From positions 1 through 64,000 of the forward strand of contig UQDR01000003.1 in the NCBI GenBank assembly GCA_900539835.1: 64,000 nucleotides of DNA. The letters run 5' to 3'. The DNA is from an uncultured Ruminococcus sp. GTDB lineage: Bacteria; Bacillota; Clostridia; Oscillospirales; Ruminococcaceae. A model generated the notes under the pieces. That model was not told where the DNA came from. It worked only from the letters and a program-made list of their open reading frames with translations, and searched no databases. Below are positions 8,203 to 16,534 of the stretch, one piece after another. Position 1 is the first letter of the stretch. The number at the start of each line of letters is the position of its first letter. Position numbers and translations under genes: made by a program.

Positions 8203-9504
8203 TTACTTTTTAATTGTTTCAAAAGCTTCCTGTAAATCAAAGAGTATATCATCAATATGCTCTGTACCAATGGATAGACGGATCGTATTGGGCTTTATTC
8301 CCTGTTCAGCAAGCTCTGCTTCATTAAGCTGAGAATGGGTTGTGGTTGCGGGGTGGATAGCCAATGACTTAACGTCTGCAACATTGGCGAGGAGTGAGAA
8401 TATCTGAAGATTATCTATGAATTTCTTTGCATCCTCTGCTCCGCCCTTAATTTCAAATGTGAAAATTGATCCTCCGCCATTTGGAAAATACTTATCATAA
8501 AGCTCTTTATATTTGCTTCCCGGCAAAGACGGGTGATTTACATTTTCCACTTGCGGATGATTAGCAAGAAACTCTACAACCTTCTTGGTGTTCTCTGCAT
8601 GTCTTTCAACCCTGAGTGACAAGGTTTCAAGACCTTGTAAAAATATGAATGCGTGGAATGGAGATAATGTCGCACCGGTATCACGGAGCAAGATTGCACG
8701 AATCTTTGTAACAAATGCAGCTTTTCCCACTGCTTTTGTAAATGAAACACCATGATAGCTTGGATTTGGTTCTGTCAGAGACGGGAATTTTCCGCTTGCT
8801 TCCCAATCGAAGTTTCCGCTATCCACGATAACGCCGCCGATTGCTGTGCCGTGTCCTCCGATAAATTTCGTTGCAGAATGGACAACGATATCAGCACCGT
8901 ATTCAATAGGTCTTACCAAGTAAGGGGTCGCAAAGGTACTGTCAATTACCAACGGAATTTTATGGGCATGGGCAATATCGGCTACCTTTTTTATATCAAT
9001 GATATTTGAATTCGGATTGCCGAGAGTTTCAATGAAAACAGCCTTTGTATTTTCCTTAATGGCCTTTTCAAATGCGCCCTCTTCATCAGGATCAACAAAG
9101 GTGGTTGTAATTCCATACTCAGGAAGTGTATGTGCAAGCAGATTATATGTTCCGCCATAGATAGTATTAGCGGCAACGATGTGGTCACCTGCATGTGCAA
9201 GGTTTTGGAATGTATAAGTAATTGCAGCAGCGCCTGAAGCCACAGCCAAAGCGGCAACACCGCCCTCCAATGCGGCAATTCTCTTTTCAAAAATATCCTG
9301 AGTAGGATTTGTTAATCTTCCATAGATATTACCTGCGTTGCTCAGATTAAAGCGAGCCTCAGCGTGGTCTGAGTTATGAAAAACATATGATGTGGTTGCA
9401 TAAATAGGAACAGCTCTTGCGTCTGTTACCGGATCTGCCTCTTCCTGTCCTACATGAAGTGCCAAGGTTTCAAATTTAAGATTTCTATCATATATTTTGC
9501 TCAT
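8203..9504 (-). CDS. metY: O-acetylhomoserine sulfhydrylase / aminocarboxypropyltransferase
   Basis: This PLP enzyme of the Cys/Met-metabolism family joins O-acetylhomoserine with sulfide or methanethiol to give homocysteine or methionine. Visible motifs are the Tyr/Arg phosphate-binding YGRLTNPT, IDSTFATPYLVRP, and the PLP lysine in HSATKFIGGHG. The length of about 433 residues suits MetY. I place the start at 9504 (MSKIYDRN), because AGAGGT lies seven to twelve bases upstream. The ATG 18 bases earlier overlaps that site. A consensus promoter lies about 190 bases upstream, giving a long leader with a small upstream frame. Confidence 0.93.
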   Translation of the reverse strand: MSKIYDRNLKFETLALHVGQEEADPVTDARAVPIYATTSYVFHNSDHAEARFNLSNAGNIYGRLTNPTQDIFEKRIAALEGGVAALAVASGAAAITYTFQNLAHAGDHIVAANTIYGGTYNLLAHTLPEYGITTTFVDPDEEGAFEKAIKENTKAVFIETLGNPNSNIIDIKKVADIAHAHKIPLVIDSTFATPYLVRPIEYGADIVVHSATKFIGGHGTAIGGVIVDSGNFDWEASGKFPSLTEPNPSYHGVSFTKAVGKAAFVTKIRAILLRDTGATLSPFHAFIFLQGLETLSLRVERHAENTKKVVEFLANHPQVENVNHPSLPGSKYKELYDKYFPNGGGSIFTFEIKGGAEDAKKFIDNLQIFSLLANVADVKSLAIHPATTTHSQLNEAELAEQGIKPNTIRLSIGTEHIDDILFDLQEAFETIKK

Positions 9505-9561
9505 TATAATTACCTCTTTCAAAAAATATTTTATTTTTATTATTTAATATTTATCAATACA

Positions 9562-9633
9562 TTATTTTTTATAGAAATACATTCGCATTCGTTTTGTTAA
9601 AGGAACTTGTATTCTTATTTTAATATAAGTCAT
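9562..9633 (-). CDS. Possible leader peptide in the metY 5' leader
   Basis: A 23-residue frame (MTYIKIRIQVPLTKRMRMYF plus YKK) starts five bases after a GGAGTG site and ends about 55 bases before the metY start. It contains three methionines, two close to its end. No riboswitch is recognised in this leader, so translation of this peptide may influence metY. It may equally be a chance frame. Confidence 0.3.
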   Translation of the reverse strand: MTYIKIRIQVPLTKRMRMYFYKK

Positions 9634-9692
9634 AATATCACTCCAAGCTTTTTCATATTATTCCTATTAAATTACTATGTTTTATTTTGCTT

Positions 9693-9721
9693 ATAATATC
9701 ATATTCGGTTTGCTTTGTCAA
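9693..9721 (-). promoter_or_regulatory. SigA-type promoter of metY
   Basis: TTGACA (9716-9721) and TATTAT (9693-9698) are separated by 17 bases on the minus strand. Confidence 0.7.
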
Positions 9722-9755
9722 TGTATTTGTACGTTTTTGTATACATGCACAAAAA

Positions 9756-9778
9756 AACCGCATGATAATCATGCGGTT
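9756..9778 (-). terminator. Terminator after the GtrA-family gene
   Basis: AACCGCATGA and TCATGCGGTT form a perfect stem with a three-base loop. On the minus strand seven T residues follow. Confidence 0.8.
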
Positions 9779-9796
9779 ACAACAAAAATATCCAAT

Positions 9797-10297
9797 TTAT
9801 TTCTTCTTAAACACTATAAGTTTACTAATGATATAATTCAATATAAGTACTACTATATTAGCTGTGATTTTTGTGATCCAATAATTAAATCCAAGAAGTG
9901 AATATCCCAGCCACATCATTCCCATTTCAACAAGCAGTGTAAAAACTCTTCCGCCGTAAAAAGACATTGCTTCTGAAAAAACTGACTTTACACCCTTAGC
10001 TTGTGAATCAAAAACCCACACACGGTTTGTAACATAGGCAAAGGTTACTGCACATATCCAAGAGAAGACTGTGCTGGCTGTTGAAACGATATCCTTTGAA
10101 TCAGTAAGACCTTCAAGTATAACTTTTGAAAAGCCCGCAGTAACAAAGCTAACGGCTGTTGTAAGAACACCGAAAAAAAGATAAAGCAGCATTTCCTTAT
10201 TTTTAGCGTATATAGGCTGAAGCTTTTTCAATATGCTCACAGACATTATTCTGTCGAAAATATCCGGTTTCTTTTGAATTTTGTTTTCGTTTGACAT
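9797..10297 (-). CDS. GtrA-like membrane protein
   Basis: The 166-residue protein has four hydrophobic segments and the GtrA-family pattern LFFGVLTTAVSF, AVTFAYVTNRVWVF. Members are thought to move lipid-linked sugars across the membrane or assist surface polysaccharide glycosylation. The gene stands alone with its own terminator and no glycosyltransferase beside it. The specific substrate cannot be told. Confidence 0.85.
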   Translation of the reverse strand: MSNENKIQKKPDIFDRIMSVSILKKLQPIYAKNKEMLLYLFFGVLTTAVSFVTAGFSKVILEGLTDSKDIVSTASTVFSWICAVTFAYVTNRVWVFDSQAKGVKSVFSEAMSFYGGRVFTLLVEMGMMWLGYSLLGFNYWITKITANIVVLILNYIISKLIVFKKK

Positions 10298-10459
10298 TTT
10301 CTACGACCTTTCATATTTTTAATCTTTTTTATTATACCTTATGCATTAAAAAAGTTCAAGTGATTGTTGATTTTTTTTTATAAATATGGTATCATGTTTC
10401 CTATAATGATCGGCATTGAATTAATAACAAAAAATATTTTATTGGAGGATTGCTGATAA

Positions 10460-11707
10460 ATGATATTTTTTATAGCTGTCTGTCTTGTTATTTCTGCTAT
10501 CTGTTCTGCAACCGAAACGGCGTTTTCATCGGTAAATCGTATAAGATTGAAGAATTTTGCTTCCGGCGGCAACAAAAGTGCAGAAAAAGCCTTAAAAATT
10601 ATAGATAATTTTGATAAAGCACTTACTACAATTCTGGTGGGAAATAATGTTGTAAACATTGCTTCATCTTCTATGGCGACTGTTCTTTTTACTGAAAAAT
10701 TCGGAAGCGGAAGCGTAGGGCTTGCCACACTTGTTATGACTGTTTTGGTACTTATTTTCGGAGAGATCATTCCGAAAAATCTTGCAAAGGAGAACTCGGA
10801 GACTTTTTCTGTTTTTATGGCTGCTCCTCTTTCGGCGGCTATGTTCATACTAACTCCTATAACCACAATCTTTATGGGTATAAATTCACTGGCAACAAAA
10901 ATCGTTGGACATAAAAACAGCCAGCCTTCGGTTACAGAAGAAGAGCTTAAATATATTATTGAGGAAATTGAAGACGAGGGAGTTCTTGAAGAACAGGAAT
11001 CAGATCTTGTGAAATCTGCTCTTGAATTTGATGAAATAACCGTAAGTGAGATTCTTGTGCCTCGGGTCAATATTATCGGAATTGAGTTGAATACACCTAT
11101 TGAGGAGGTCAGAAGGATTTTTATTGAAACAGGATTTTCAAGACTTCCTGTATATGATAAAACGATTGATACAATCATAGGGATTCTCCATAAATCAGAT
11201 TTTTATGAGCTTTATTTAAATAAAGACCGGGATATTAAAGCTCTTCTTAAAAAACCGGTATTTATTTCAGAAAATAAAAGGATTTCAGAGGTTCTTCGTG
11301 AAATACAGAAATCAAAGGTTCACATGGCTGTTGTTGTTGACCAATACGGCGGAACAGACGGAATATGCACTCTCGAAGATATTATTGAAGAGCTTGTGGG
11401 TGAGATTTATGATGAGAGTGACAAGGAGGATACATCTTTTATAAAAATAAGTGATCATCGTTTTGAAATATCGCCTGATTTATCGGTAAGCGATTTTCTT
11501 GAACGTTTGAATTTACCCGAAAACACCATTGAAACTGAAAGGAATTCTATGGGCGGTTGGATAATGGATATACTTGACAGAATCCCTGAACCTAATGAAT
11601 TTTTATCCTATGGTCCATTTAATATAACTGTTATTATGGAAGATGAGCAAAAAATTGAAAAAGTGAAAATACGGATAAAAGACGAAGTTACTGAGACACA
11701 AGAATAA
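10460..11707 (+). CDS. CNNM/CorC-HlyC family membrane protein with CBS pair
   Basis: The 415-residue protein has an N-terminal CNNM transmembrane domain (about 1-180, including GEIIPKNLAKENSE). Two CBS domains follow at about 200-320 (LVPRVNIIGIELNTPIEEV and VVDQYGGTDGICTLEDIIEE). A C-terminal CorC/HlyC domain closes it (SMGGWIMDIL). Such proteins are linked to magnesium or cobalt efflux, and the old haemolysin label is misleading. The start ATG follows TTGGAGG by about nine bases. A small membrane protein follows 17 bases later. Confidence 0.92.
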   Translation: MIFFIAVCLVISAICSATETAFSSVNRIRLKNFASGGNKSAEKALKIIDNFDKALTTILVGNNVVNIASSSMATVLFTEKFGSGSVGLATLVMTVLVLIFGEIIPKNLAKENSETFSVFMAAPLSAAMFILTPITTIFMGINSLATKIVGHKNSQPSVTEEELKYIIEEIEDEGVLEEQESDLVKSALEFDEITVSEILVPRVNIIGIELNTPIEEVRRIFIETGFSRLPVYDKTIDTIIGILHKSDFYELYLNKDRDIKALLKKPVFISENKRISEVLREIQKSKVHMAVVVDQYGGTDGICTLEDIIEELVGEIYDESDKEDTSFIKISDHRFEISPDLSVSDFLERLNLPENTIETERNSMGGWIMDILDRIPEPNEFLSYGPFNITVIMEDEQKIEKVKIRIKDEVTETQE

Positions 11708-11724
11708 GAAGGGAAGCGGCTTAT

Positions 11725-12225
11725 ATGCCAAAGGAAATAAAGAAACAAATAATTGATAAAAAAGAAAAAACAAACCGCATATCGGCAATTACGGCAATGT
11801 CAGCATCAATTTTAATGTGGGGATTTATTATTTTACTGCTCCCTAAAATAGTGAAAACCGAAAGCGCTGTAATGACATTGATTTTTACTGTAGGATATGT
11901 TCTGTTTTTTGCGTCATGTATTGCACATTGTGTAACATCTTACGGCTTTTTTAAGGCAACGGATAATTTCACAGGTATATTTCATGGTCTTATATCTCTT
12001 GTTAGTACCTTGTTTTGTATTTTCAACTTAAGATTTATACTTGTTATGCTGTTTTCAGCATTTGGTAAGGATGAAACTGCCAAACAGTTTATCGGAAGTA
12101 AAACCATGACAGAGTTTTTAGGAACTCAAGCAACAAATTGGACTTGTTTCGTTTTTGCCTTAATAATAATGATCATTATTGGCATATTGGGAATCATAAG
12201 GCTTGTATCTGCTGATAGAAAGTAA
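11725..12225 (+). CDS. Unrecognised four-helix membrane protein
   Basis: I do not recognise this 166-residue protein. It has a basic N-terminus (PKEIKKQIIDKKEKTNR) and four hydrophobic segments at about 25-45, 50-75, 85-110 and 135-160. It follows the CNNM/CBS gene by 17 bases and precedes a shared terminator, so the two probably form one operon. Confidence 0.7.
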   Translation: MPKEIKKQIIDKKEKTNRISAITAMSASILMWGFIILLLPKIVKTESAVMTLIFTVGYVLFFASCIAHCVTSYGFFKATDNFTGIFHGLISLVSTLFCIFNLRFILVMLFSAFGKDETAKQFIGSKTMTEFLGTQATNWTCFVFALIIMIIIGILGIIRLVSADRK

Positions 12226-12248
12226 TAGTATTAAATATTTTAAATATA

Positions 12249-12277
12249 AAAAAGGCAGCCACGTTGACTGCCTTTTT
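12249..12277. terminator. Bidirectional terminator between convergent genes
   Basis: AAAAAGGCAG pairs with CTGCCTTTTT. T runs appear on both strands, serving the membrane-protein gene (plus) and the HAD gene (minus). Confidence 0.85.
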
Positions 12278-12278
12278 C

Positions 12279-12929
12279 TTATACGATAAGCTCTTTATAA
12301 GCTTCAAAATAAAAATCAGATTCTTTTTTCATATCTTCCCAATCTGCTATGTAATGCTTATCAAGACAAGCTACAGCAGTGAATCCCCCTGCCTTAGCGC
12401 CTCTTATTCCCTCAATTATATCTTCAAAAACAGCACATTCATTGGATTTTAATCCCATTCCCTTGCAAGCATATCCATAGACATCAGGGAATCCTTTTCC
12501 TCTCTTCACATCATTTGTTGATGCAAAGAAATCAAAAAGCTCATAAACTTGATTGTTTTTTAAAACTGCCTCAAAAAGTTCTTTAGATGCCGCTGTTGCC
12601 AATGCAAGTTTTACCCCGTTTTCTTTCAGGAAGTTAAGGAAGTCTTTTGCGCCTTTCTTGAGAGAAATATGGTGGGCATATTCATCATATGCCATTTCAT
12701 GCCACTCAGCAGCGATATCCTCAATTTTTTCATTTAAATTAAAAAGGTTATTAGTATACTCTGCCGCCGCAGTAAAGTTCATAGTGGAAACAGCTTTAAA
12801 ATAATTTTCAGGTACATTTAATCCACGTTTTGCAAGAAATTTTATATCTATATCGCTCCAGACATGTGATGAAGTTATCAATGTTCCGTCTAAATCAAAT
12901 ATTATGCCCTTGAATTTTGAAAATCTCAT
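12279..12929 (-). CDS. HAD-superfamily phosphatase/phosphomutase (beta-PGM/PGP-like)
   Basis: The 216-residue protein begins with the nucleophile motif FDLDGTL (Asp11 and Asp13). A helical cap follows, then motif II (ATAAS), the Lys motif region (KRGKGFPDVY) and the acidic motif VFEDIIEG. This layout fits the beta-phosphoglucomutase/phosphoglycolate phosphatase branch. The sugar phosphate used is unknown. The gene lies 14 bases downstream of the YitT gene, on the same strand. Confidence 0.88.
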   Translation of the reverse strand: MRFSKFKGIIFDLDGTLITSSHVWSDIDIKFLAKRGLNVPENYFKAVSTMNFTAAAEYTNNLFNLNEKIEDIAAEWHEMAYDEYAHHISLKKGAKDFLNFLKENGVKLALATAASKELFEAVLKNNQVYELFDFFASTNDVKRGKGFPDVYGYACKGMGLKSNECAVFEDIIEGIRGAKAGGFTAVACLDKHYIADWEDMKKESDFYFEAYKELIV

Positions 12930-12943
12930 ACATTTTACCTTCC

Positions 12944-13816
12944 TTAGAAGAAATCCGACTGTTCTGTTTTAAAGCCCTCTCCAAAAACCTCTCCTGCACT
13001 TGTTACAAGCATAAAAGCTTTGTCGTCAATTTCAAGAACGGCGTTCTTTACTGAGGGAAGCCTTTGCTTTTTCATGGCACATAACAAAATATCCTTTTCC
13101 GTTCCCTGATATCCAGAAATGCCTTTAAGAATTGTACAGCCTACTCCTACTTTATTAAGAAGGCTGTCAAGTATATCTTGACTTTTTCCGCTGATTACAA
13201 AAACCATTCTTGCTGTATCCGAGCCATATAGCACCATGTCAAGCACTCTTGAAAAAATCGTCAGTGCTATAAGTGAATATAGTGCAGTGTCGGCATTTCT
13301 GAAAACAATTCCCGAGATAATAGCTATTATGCTGTCGATAATTAGAATGACAACGCTTAGTTTTAAATAAGGCTTTTTTATTTTTATAAGTCTTGTTATG
13401 ATATCTGTTCCTCCGGTTGTGGAGCCTGCACGAAACACTATTCCACAGCCAAGTCCCATTACAGCTCCTCCGGCTAAAGCAGCAAGAATTTTATTTTCAG
13501 TAACTGGAGAGAAAAATGCACATGCATCCGTGGTGACGCCTGAAACAATTATAGCTGCGACTGTGGTAAACAAAAAACGCCATCCCCATTTAACTATTGC
13601 TATAATAAGAAGCGGAAGATTTATAAGCATTGTCAGGCTTCCCACACCTAAAGGTATGAAGTAATTTAGTATTATAGAAATACCACCTACTCCTCCCGGT
13701 GCAAGGTGGTTAGGAGCTAAAAAAAGTCCAATGGATATACCATAAATAAAAGCTCCGATGCACATAGTTAAAAATCTTTTTTGCGGCGAGCCTTTAAAAA
13801 ATTTGTCTGACTGCAT
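12944..13816 (-). CDS. YitT-family membrane protein (DUF161-DUF2179)
   Basis: The 290-residue protein has five or six hydrophobic segments in its first 200 residues (GGVGGISIILNYF, GTDIITRLIKIK). The soluble C-terminal DUF2179 domain reads GISGYQGTEKDILLCAMKK. AAGGAGG lies just before the ATG. The family is widespread in Firmicutes, sometimes several copies per genome, and its function is not firmly known. Confidence 0.88.
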   Translation of the reverse strand: MQSDKFFKGSPQKRFLTMCIGAFIYGISIGLFLAPNHLAPGGVGGISIILNYFIPLGVGSLTMLINLPLLIIAIVKWGWRFLFTTVAAIIVSGVTTDACAFFSPVTENKILAALAGGAVMGLGCGIVFRAGSTTGGTDIITRLIKIKKPYLKLSVVILIIDSIIAIISGIVFRNADTALYSLIALTIFSRVLDMVLYGSDTARMVFVISGKSQDILDSLLNKVGVGCTILKGISGYQGTEKDILLCAMKKQRLPSVKNAVLEIDDKAFMLVTSAGEVFGEGFKTEQSDFF

Positions 13817-13878
13817 AAAAATCCTCCTTGAAATTGTTATTTCAAGAATTATTTTTTGCGTTGTGGATAAAAATATAC

Positions 13879-14325
13879 TTACATAAACTCGTCAAGCAAG
13901 CCAGCAGCTAAACCCACAAGCTCAACACATGGTCGCTTTTTATAATATTCACTTGTTCTTTCAGCAGGAACAGATTTGCTTGTTCCTGTTAAACCCAACA
14001 TATCACGGCAGATAATTGAGTCAAAGTTATTTTCTTCTTTAAATCTTTCTGCAAATTTTTGAACCTTTGCATATAAATTTTTCTTTGCGTCAAAATCTTT
14101 TGAATTTTCTGTACCGTATTTCATTCCCAAAACCATAAACGCTCCCGAACAAGCACCGCAAACTTCTCTGAGCCTACCCATTCCTCCTCCGAAAGACTGT
14201 GAAATCTTCATGGCTGTATTAAAATCAAGTCCTAACTCCTCAGCCCATACCCCAAGCACTGACTGAGAGCAGTTATATCCGTTTTTAAAAAGCTCTTTAG
14301 CTTTTCCTGCTTTTTCAAAATTCAA
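13879..14325 (-). CDS. C_GCAxxG_C_C family redox-type protein
   Basis: The 148-residue protein has the named cysteine pattern: NCSQSV near residue 20, CGACSGAFMVLG near residues 60-70, and later single cysteines (CRDMLG, CVELVG). These cysteines are thought to bind a metal cluster or act in redox chemistry. The start is a TTG behind GGGAGG. It is divergent from the reverse rubrerythrin gene. Confidence 0.85.
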   Translation of the reverse strand: MNFEKAGKAKELFKNGYNCSQSVLGVWAEELGLDFNTAMKISQSFGGGMGRLREVCGACSGAFMVLGMKYGTENSKDFDAKKNLYAKVQKFAERFKEENNFDSIICRDMLGLTGTSKSVPAERTSEYYKKRPCVELVGLAAGLLDEFM

Positions 14326-14410
14326 AATAAAAACCTCCCTTAGTAAAATTAAAATCTTGTATTTATTTTATCATATTCTATTGAAAATGTCTATATGACG
14401 TGGTATAATA

Positions 14411-14487
14411 TATATAATTCTAAAGGAATTATATGTATTTGGAATGTATATTTTTTATGAAATTATTAACAATAATTTCATAAAAAA
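14411..14487. promoter_or_regulatory. Two palindromes upstream of the reverse rubrerythrin promoter
   Basis: ATATAATTC / GAATTATAT (14411-14419 and 14425-14433) is followed by a perfect 17-bp inverted repeat with a three-base centre (14451-14467 and 14471-14487). The second ends five bases before the -35 hexamer. They could be operator sites of a peroxide or redox repressor. They do not match the textbook PerR or Rex boxes exactly. Confidence 0.5.
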
Positions 14488-14492
14488 TAAAG

Positions 14493-14521
14493 TTGACAAA
14501 TGTACACTTCTGTGGTATACT
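14493..14521 (+). promoter_or_regulatory. SigA-type promoter of the reverse rubrerythrin gene
   Basis: TTGACA (14493-14498) and TATACT (14516-14521) are separated by 17 bases. Confidence 0.8.
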
Positions 14522-14601
14522 TTAATCACAATAAGAGAAAAGATTAAAATATATCAAGGTGAAAACCACCTTTAGAAAATTAAATTGAGGAGGACAAAAT
14601 T

Positions 14602-15150
14602 ATGTCAAAGTTTGTATGTTCAGTATGCGGTTATATTTATGAAGGCGAAGCAGCTCCTGAGTTTTGCCCACAGTGTAAGGCTCCTGCTTCAAAGTTTTCA
14701 AAGCTTGAGGAAACAGCTTCAATAGTTTGGGCTGACGAGCATAAAGTAGGCGTTGCTCAGGGCCTTGATGAAGAAGTTGTTGCAGGTCTTAAGGAAAACT
14801 TCAACGGAGAATGCTCAGAGGTTGGTATGTATCTTGCTATGGCAAGAGTTGCTTATAGAGAAGGATATCCTGAAGTAGGTCTTTATTATGAAAAGGCTGC
14901 TTGGGAGGAAGCAGAGCACGCTGCTAAGTTCGCAGAACTTCTCGGTGAAGTTGTTACACCATCAACAAAGAAAAACCTTGAGCTTAGATTTATGGCTGAA
15001 AACGGCGCTTGTGAAGGAAAGCTTGCTTTGGCTAAGAAAGCTAAGGAGCTTGGTTATGACGCTGTTCATGATACAGTTCATGAAATGGCTAAGGACGAAG
15101 CAAGACATGGCTGTGGCTTCAAAGGTCTTTATGACAGATATTTTGGCTAA
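14602..15150 (+). CDS. Reverse rubrerythrin (rubredoxin domain first), NADH peroxidase component
   Basis: The 182-residue protein starts with a rubredoxin-like domain (CSVCGYIYEG and CPQCKAP). A ferritin-like diiron domain follows, with EXXH motifs in EAEHAAKF and DEARHGCGF. The order is opposite to classical rubrerythrin. Such proteins reduce hydrogen peroxide and oxygen in clostridia when supplied with electrons by NADH-linked partners. AGGAGG precedes the ATG. A classical rubrerythrin gene follows after a terminator. Confidence 0.92.
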   Translation: MSKFVCSVCGYIYEGEAAPEFCPQCKAPASKFSKLEETASIVWADEHKVGVAQGLDEEVVAGLKENFNGECSEVGMYLAMARVAYREGYPEVGLYYEKAAWEEAEHAAKFAELLGEVVTPSTKKNLELRFMAENGACEGKLALAKKAKELGYDAVHDTVHEMAKDEARHGCGFKGLYDRYFG

Positions 15151-15166
15151 TGCTTAAAAATTTTTT

Positions 15167-15198
15167 CGGCAGAGAGCGTTGGCTCTCTGCCGTTTTTA
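15167..15198 (+). terminator. Terminator between the two rubrerythrin genes
   Basis: CGGCAGAGAGC pairs perfectly with GCTCTCTGCCG and five T follow. The second gene may depend on read-through or on its own promoter. Confidence 0.85.
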
Positions 15199-15220
15199 TT
15201 AGAAAGGACAGGTGTTTAAT

Positions 15221-15760
15221 ATGGCAAATTTAAAAGGTACAAAAACTGAGGCAAATCTCATGGCTGCATTTGCAGGTGAATCACAGGCAAGAAACAAATA
15301 TACATATTATGCAAGCAAGGCTAAAAAAGACGGATATGTTCAGATTGCCGCACTTTTTGAAGAAACAGCAAACAATGAAAAAGAACATGCAAAGATTTGG
15401 TTCAAACTGCTTCATGGCGGTATGCCTTCAACTGTTGAGAACTTAAAGGATGCCGCTGAAGGAGAAAACTACGAGTGGACAGATATGTATGCAGGATTCG
15501 CTAAAACAGCAAGGGAAGAGGGCTTTGACGAAATTGCTGATCTTTTCGAGGGCGTTGCTGCTATTGAAAAAGAGCATGAAGAACGTTACAGAAAGCTTCT
15601 TGCTAACATTGAAGGCGATTTGGTATTCTCAAAGGACGGAGATGTTATTTGGGAATGCAGAAACTGCGGACATATTGTAATCGGCAAAAAAGCTCCCGAT
15701 GTATGCCCTGTTTGTGCTCATCCTCAATCATACTTCCAAGTTAAGGCGAACAATTATTAA
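15221..15760 (+). CDS. rbr: Rubrerythrin (diiron domain first)
   Basis: The protein has an N-terminal ferritin-like domain (FAGESQARNKYTYYASKA, NNEKEHAKIWF, IEKEHEERYRKLL). A C-terminal rubredoxin domain (CRNCGHI and CPVCAHP) follows. It detoxifies peroxide in anaerobes. I start at ATG 15221 (MANLKGTKTEAN), because AAAGGA lies at a good distance; the GTG nine bases earlier is too close. Confidence 0.95.
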   Translation: MANLKGTKTEANLMAAFAGESQARNKYTYYASKAKKDGYVQIAALFEETANNEKEHAKIWFKLLHGGMPSTVENLKDAAEGENYEWTDMYAGFAKTAREEGFDEIADLFEGVAAIEKEHEERYRKLLANIEGDLVFSKDGDVIWECRNCGHIVIGKKAPDVCPVCAHPQSYFQVKANNY

Positions 15761-15764
15761 ATCT

Positions 15765-15791
15765 AAAAGCAGGCTTCTTGCCTGCTTTTTA
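15765..15791 (+). terminator. Terminator after rubrerythrin
   Basis: AAAAGCAGGC pairs with GCCTGCTTTT and further T residues follow. Confidence 0.85.
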
Positions 15792-15884
15792 ATTTGTAAA
15801 ACTTTTATGAAGTGCAGTAAATTGCATTGACTTAGAGTCAAGTTTAAGATATATAATAAATAGGGTTATCTCTTTTTAATATAA

Positions 15885-16020
15885 CTTAGGCAAGGATGTC
15901 CCCCGCCTCTTTAGGCGGCGGGTTCCATATTGTTAACAGTAGGAGATACAATCTCCTACTGTTAACCCCATTGCAAAGCAATGCACTTGCCACGTTGAAT
16001 GACGGGGCAAGCCCCTTATT
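15885..16020. repeat. Hairpin-rich candidate miniature element upstream of the MerR gene
   Basis: Within about 135 bases there are three palindromes. They are a CCCGCC...GGCGGGG-type hairpin near 15900-15923, a perfect 15-bp stem with a five-base loop (15937-15971), and GGGGCAAGCCCC near 16004-16015. GC content is far above the flanks. The arrangement resembles palindromic miniature elements related to IS200/IS605 ends. That origin is inference. Confidence 0.4.
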
Positions 16021-16042
16021 GAATATATCAGGAGATGTTTTT

Positions 16043-16471
16043 ATGACATATACAATTTCAGAGGTTGCTGAAAAAATGGGAGTTTCCGCCCATACATTGA
16101 GATTTTATGACAAAGAAGGACTTCTGCCGAATGTTGACAGAGTAAATGGCAGAAGGGTTTTCAAAGATGAAGATTTTGCTTGGCTCAGAGTGCTTAACTG
16201 TCTGAAAAATACCGGTATGCCTTTAAAAGAAATTCAGAGGTATTTAGATCTTTGCAAGCTTGGTGACGACAGCCTTGAAGATCGACTTCAGCTTATGCTT
16301 GACCAAAAGAAATCCATTGAAGATCAAATTAAGTTTCTTGAATTTAATATGAAACAGCTTGAATATAAGATTTGGTATTATGAAAAAGCTATTGAGGCTG
16401 GCACCGAGAAGATTCATGAAGGGCATTCATGTAATCCTAACTTTGAGCCTGATATAATACCGGAAAAATAA
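16043..16471 (+). CDS. MerR-family transcriptional regulator
   Basis: The protein opens with the MerR winged helix (YTISEVAEKMGVSAHTLRFYDKEGLLP). A coiled-coil dimerisation helix and a short cysteine-poor effector tail follow. The start ATG at 16043 follows GGAGAT at 16031. Longer upstream frames would read through the hairpin-rich repeat and are unlikely. The controlled genes are unknown. Confidence 0.9.
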   Translation: MTYTISEVAEKMGVSAHTLRFYDKEGLLPNVDRVNGRRVFKDEDFAWLRVLNCLKNTGMPLKEIQRYLDLCKLGDDSLEDRLQLMLDQKKSIEDQIKFLEFNMKQLEYKIWYYEKAIEAGTEKIHEGHSCNPNFEPDIIPEK

Positions 16472-16480
16472 ATTACACAT

Positions 16481-16520
16481 AAAAACCGTTCACAGTTTTT
16501 AATCTATGAACGGTTTTTTT
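16481..16520. terminator. Bidirectional terminator between MerR and DXS-like genes
   Basis: AAAAACCGTTCA pairs with TGAACGGTTTTT, with T runs on both strands. Confidence 0.85.
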
Positions 16521-16534
16521 ATTACAAGACAAAC

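Noticed and set aside
7934..8332. Plus-strand 132-residue frame over the FtsX relic
   Set aside because: The minus strand shows clear FtsX similarity in three frames; the plus-strand frame overlaps metY and has no domain.
15896..16042. N-terminal extension of the MerR gene
   Set aside because: It would translate the GC-rich hairpin repeat; the ATG at 16043 has its own ribosome site and begins the conserved domain.
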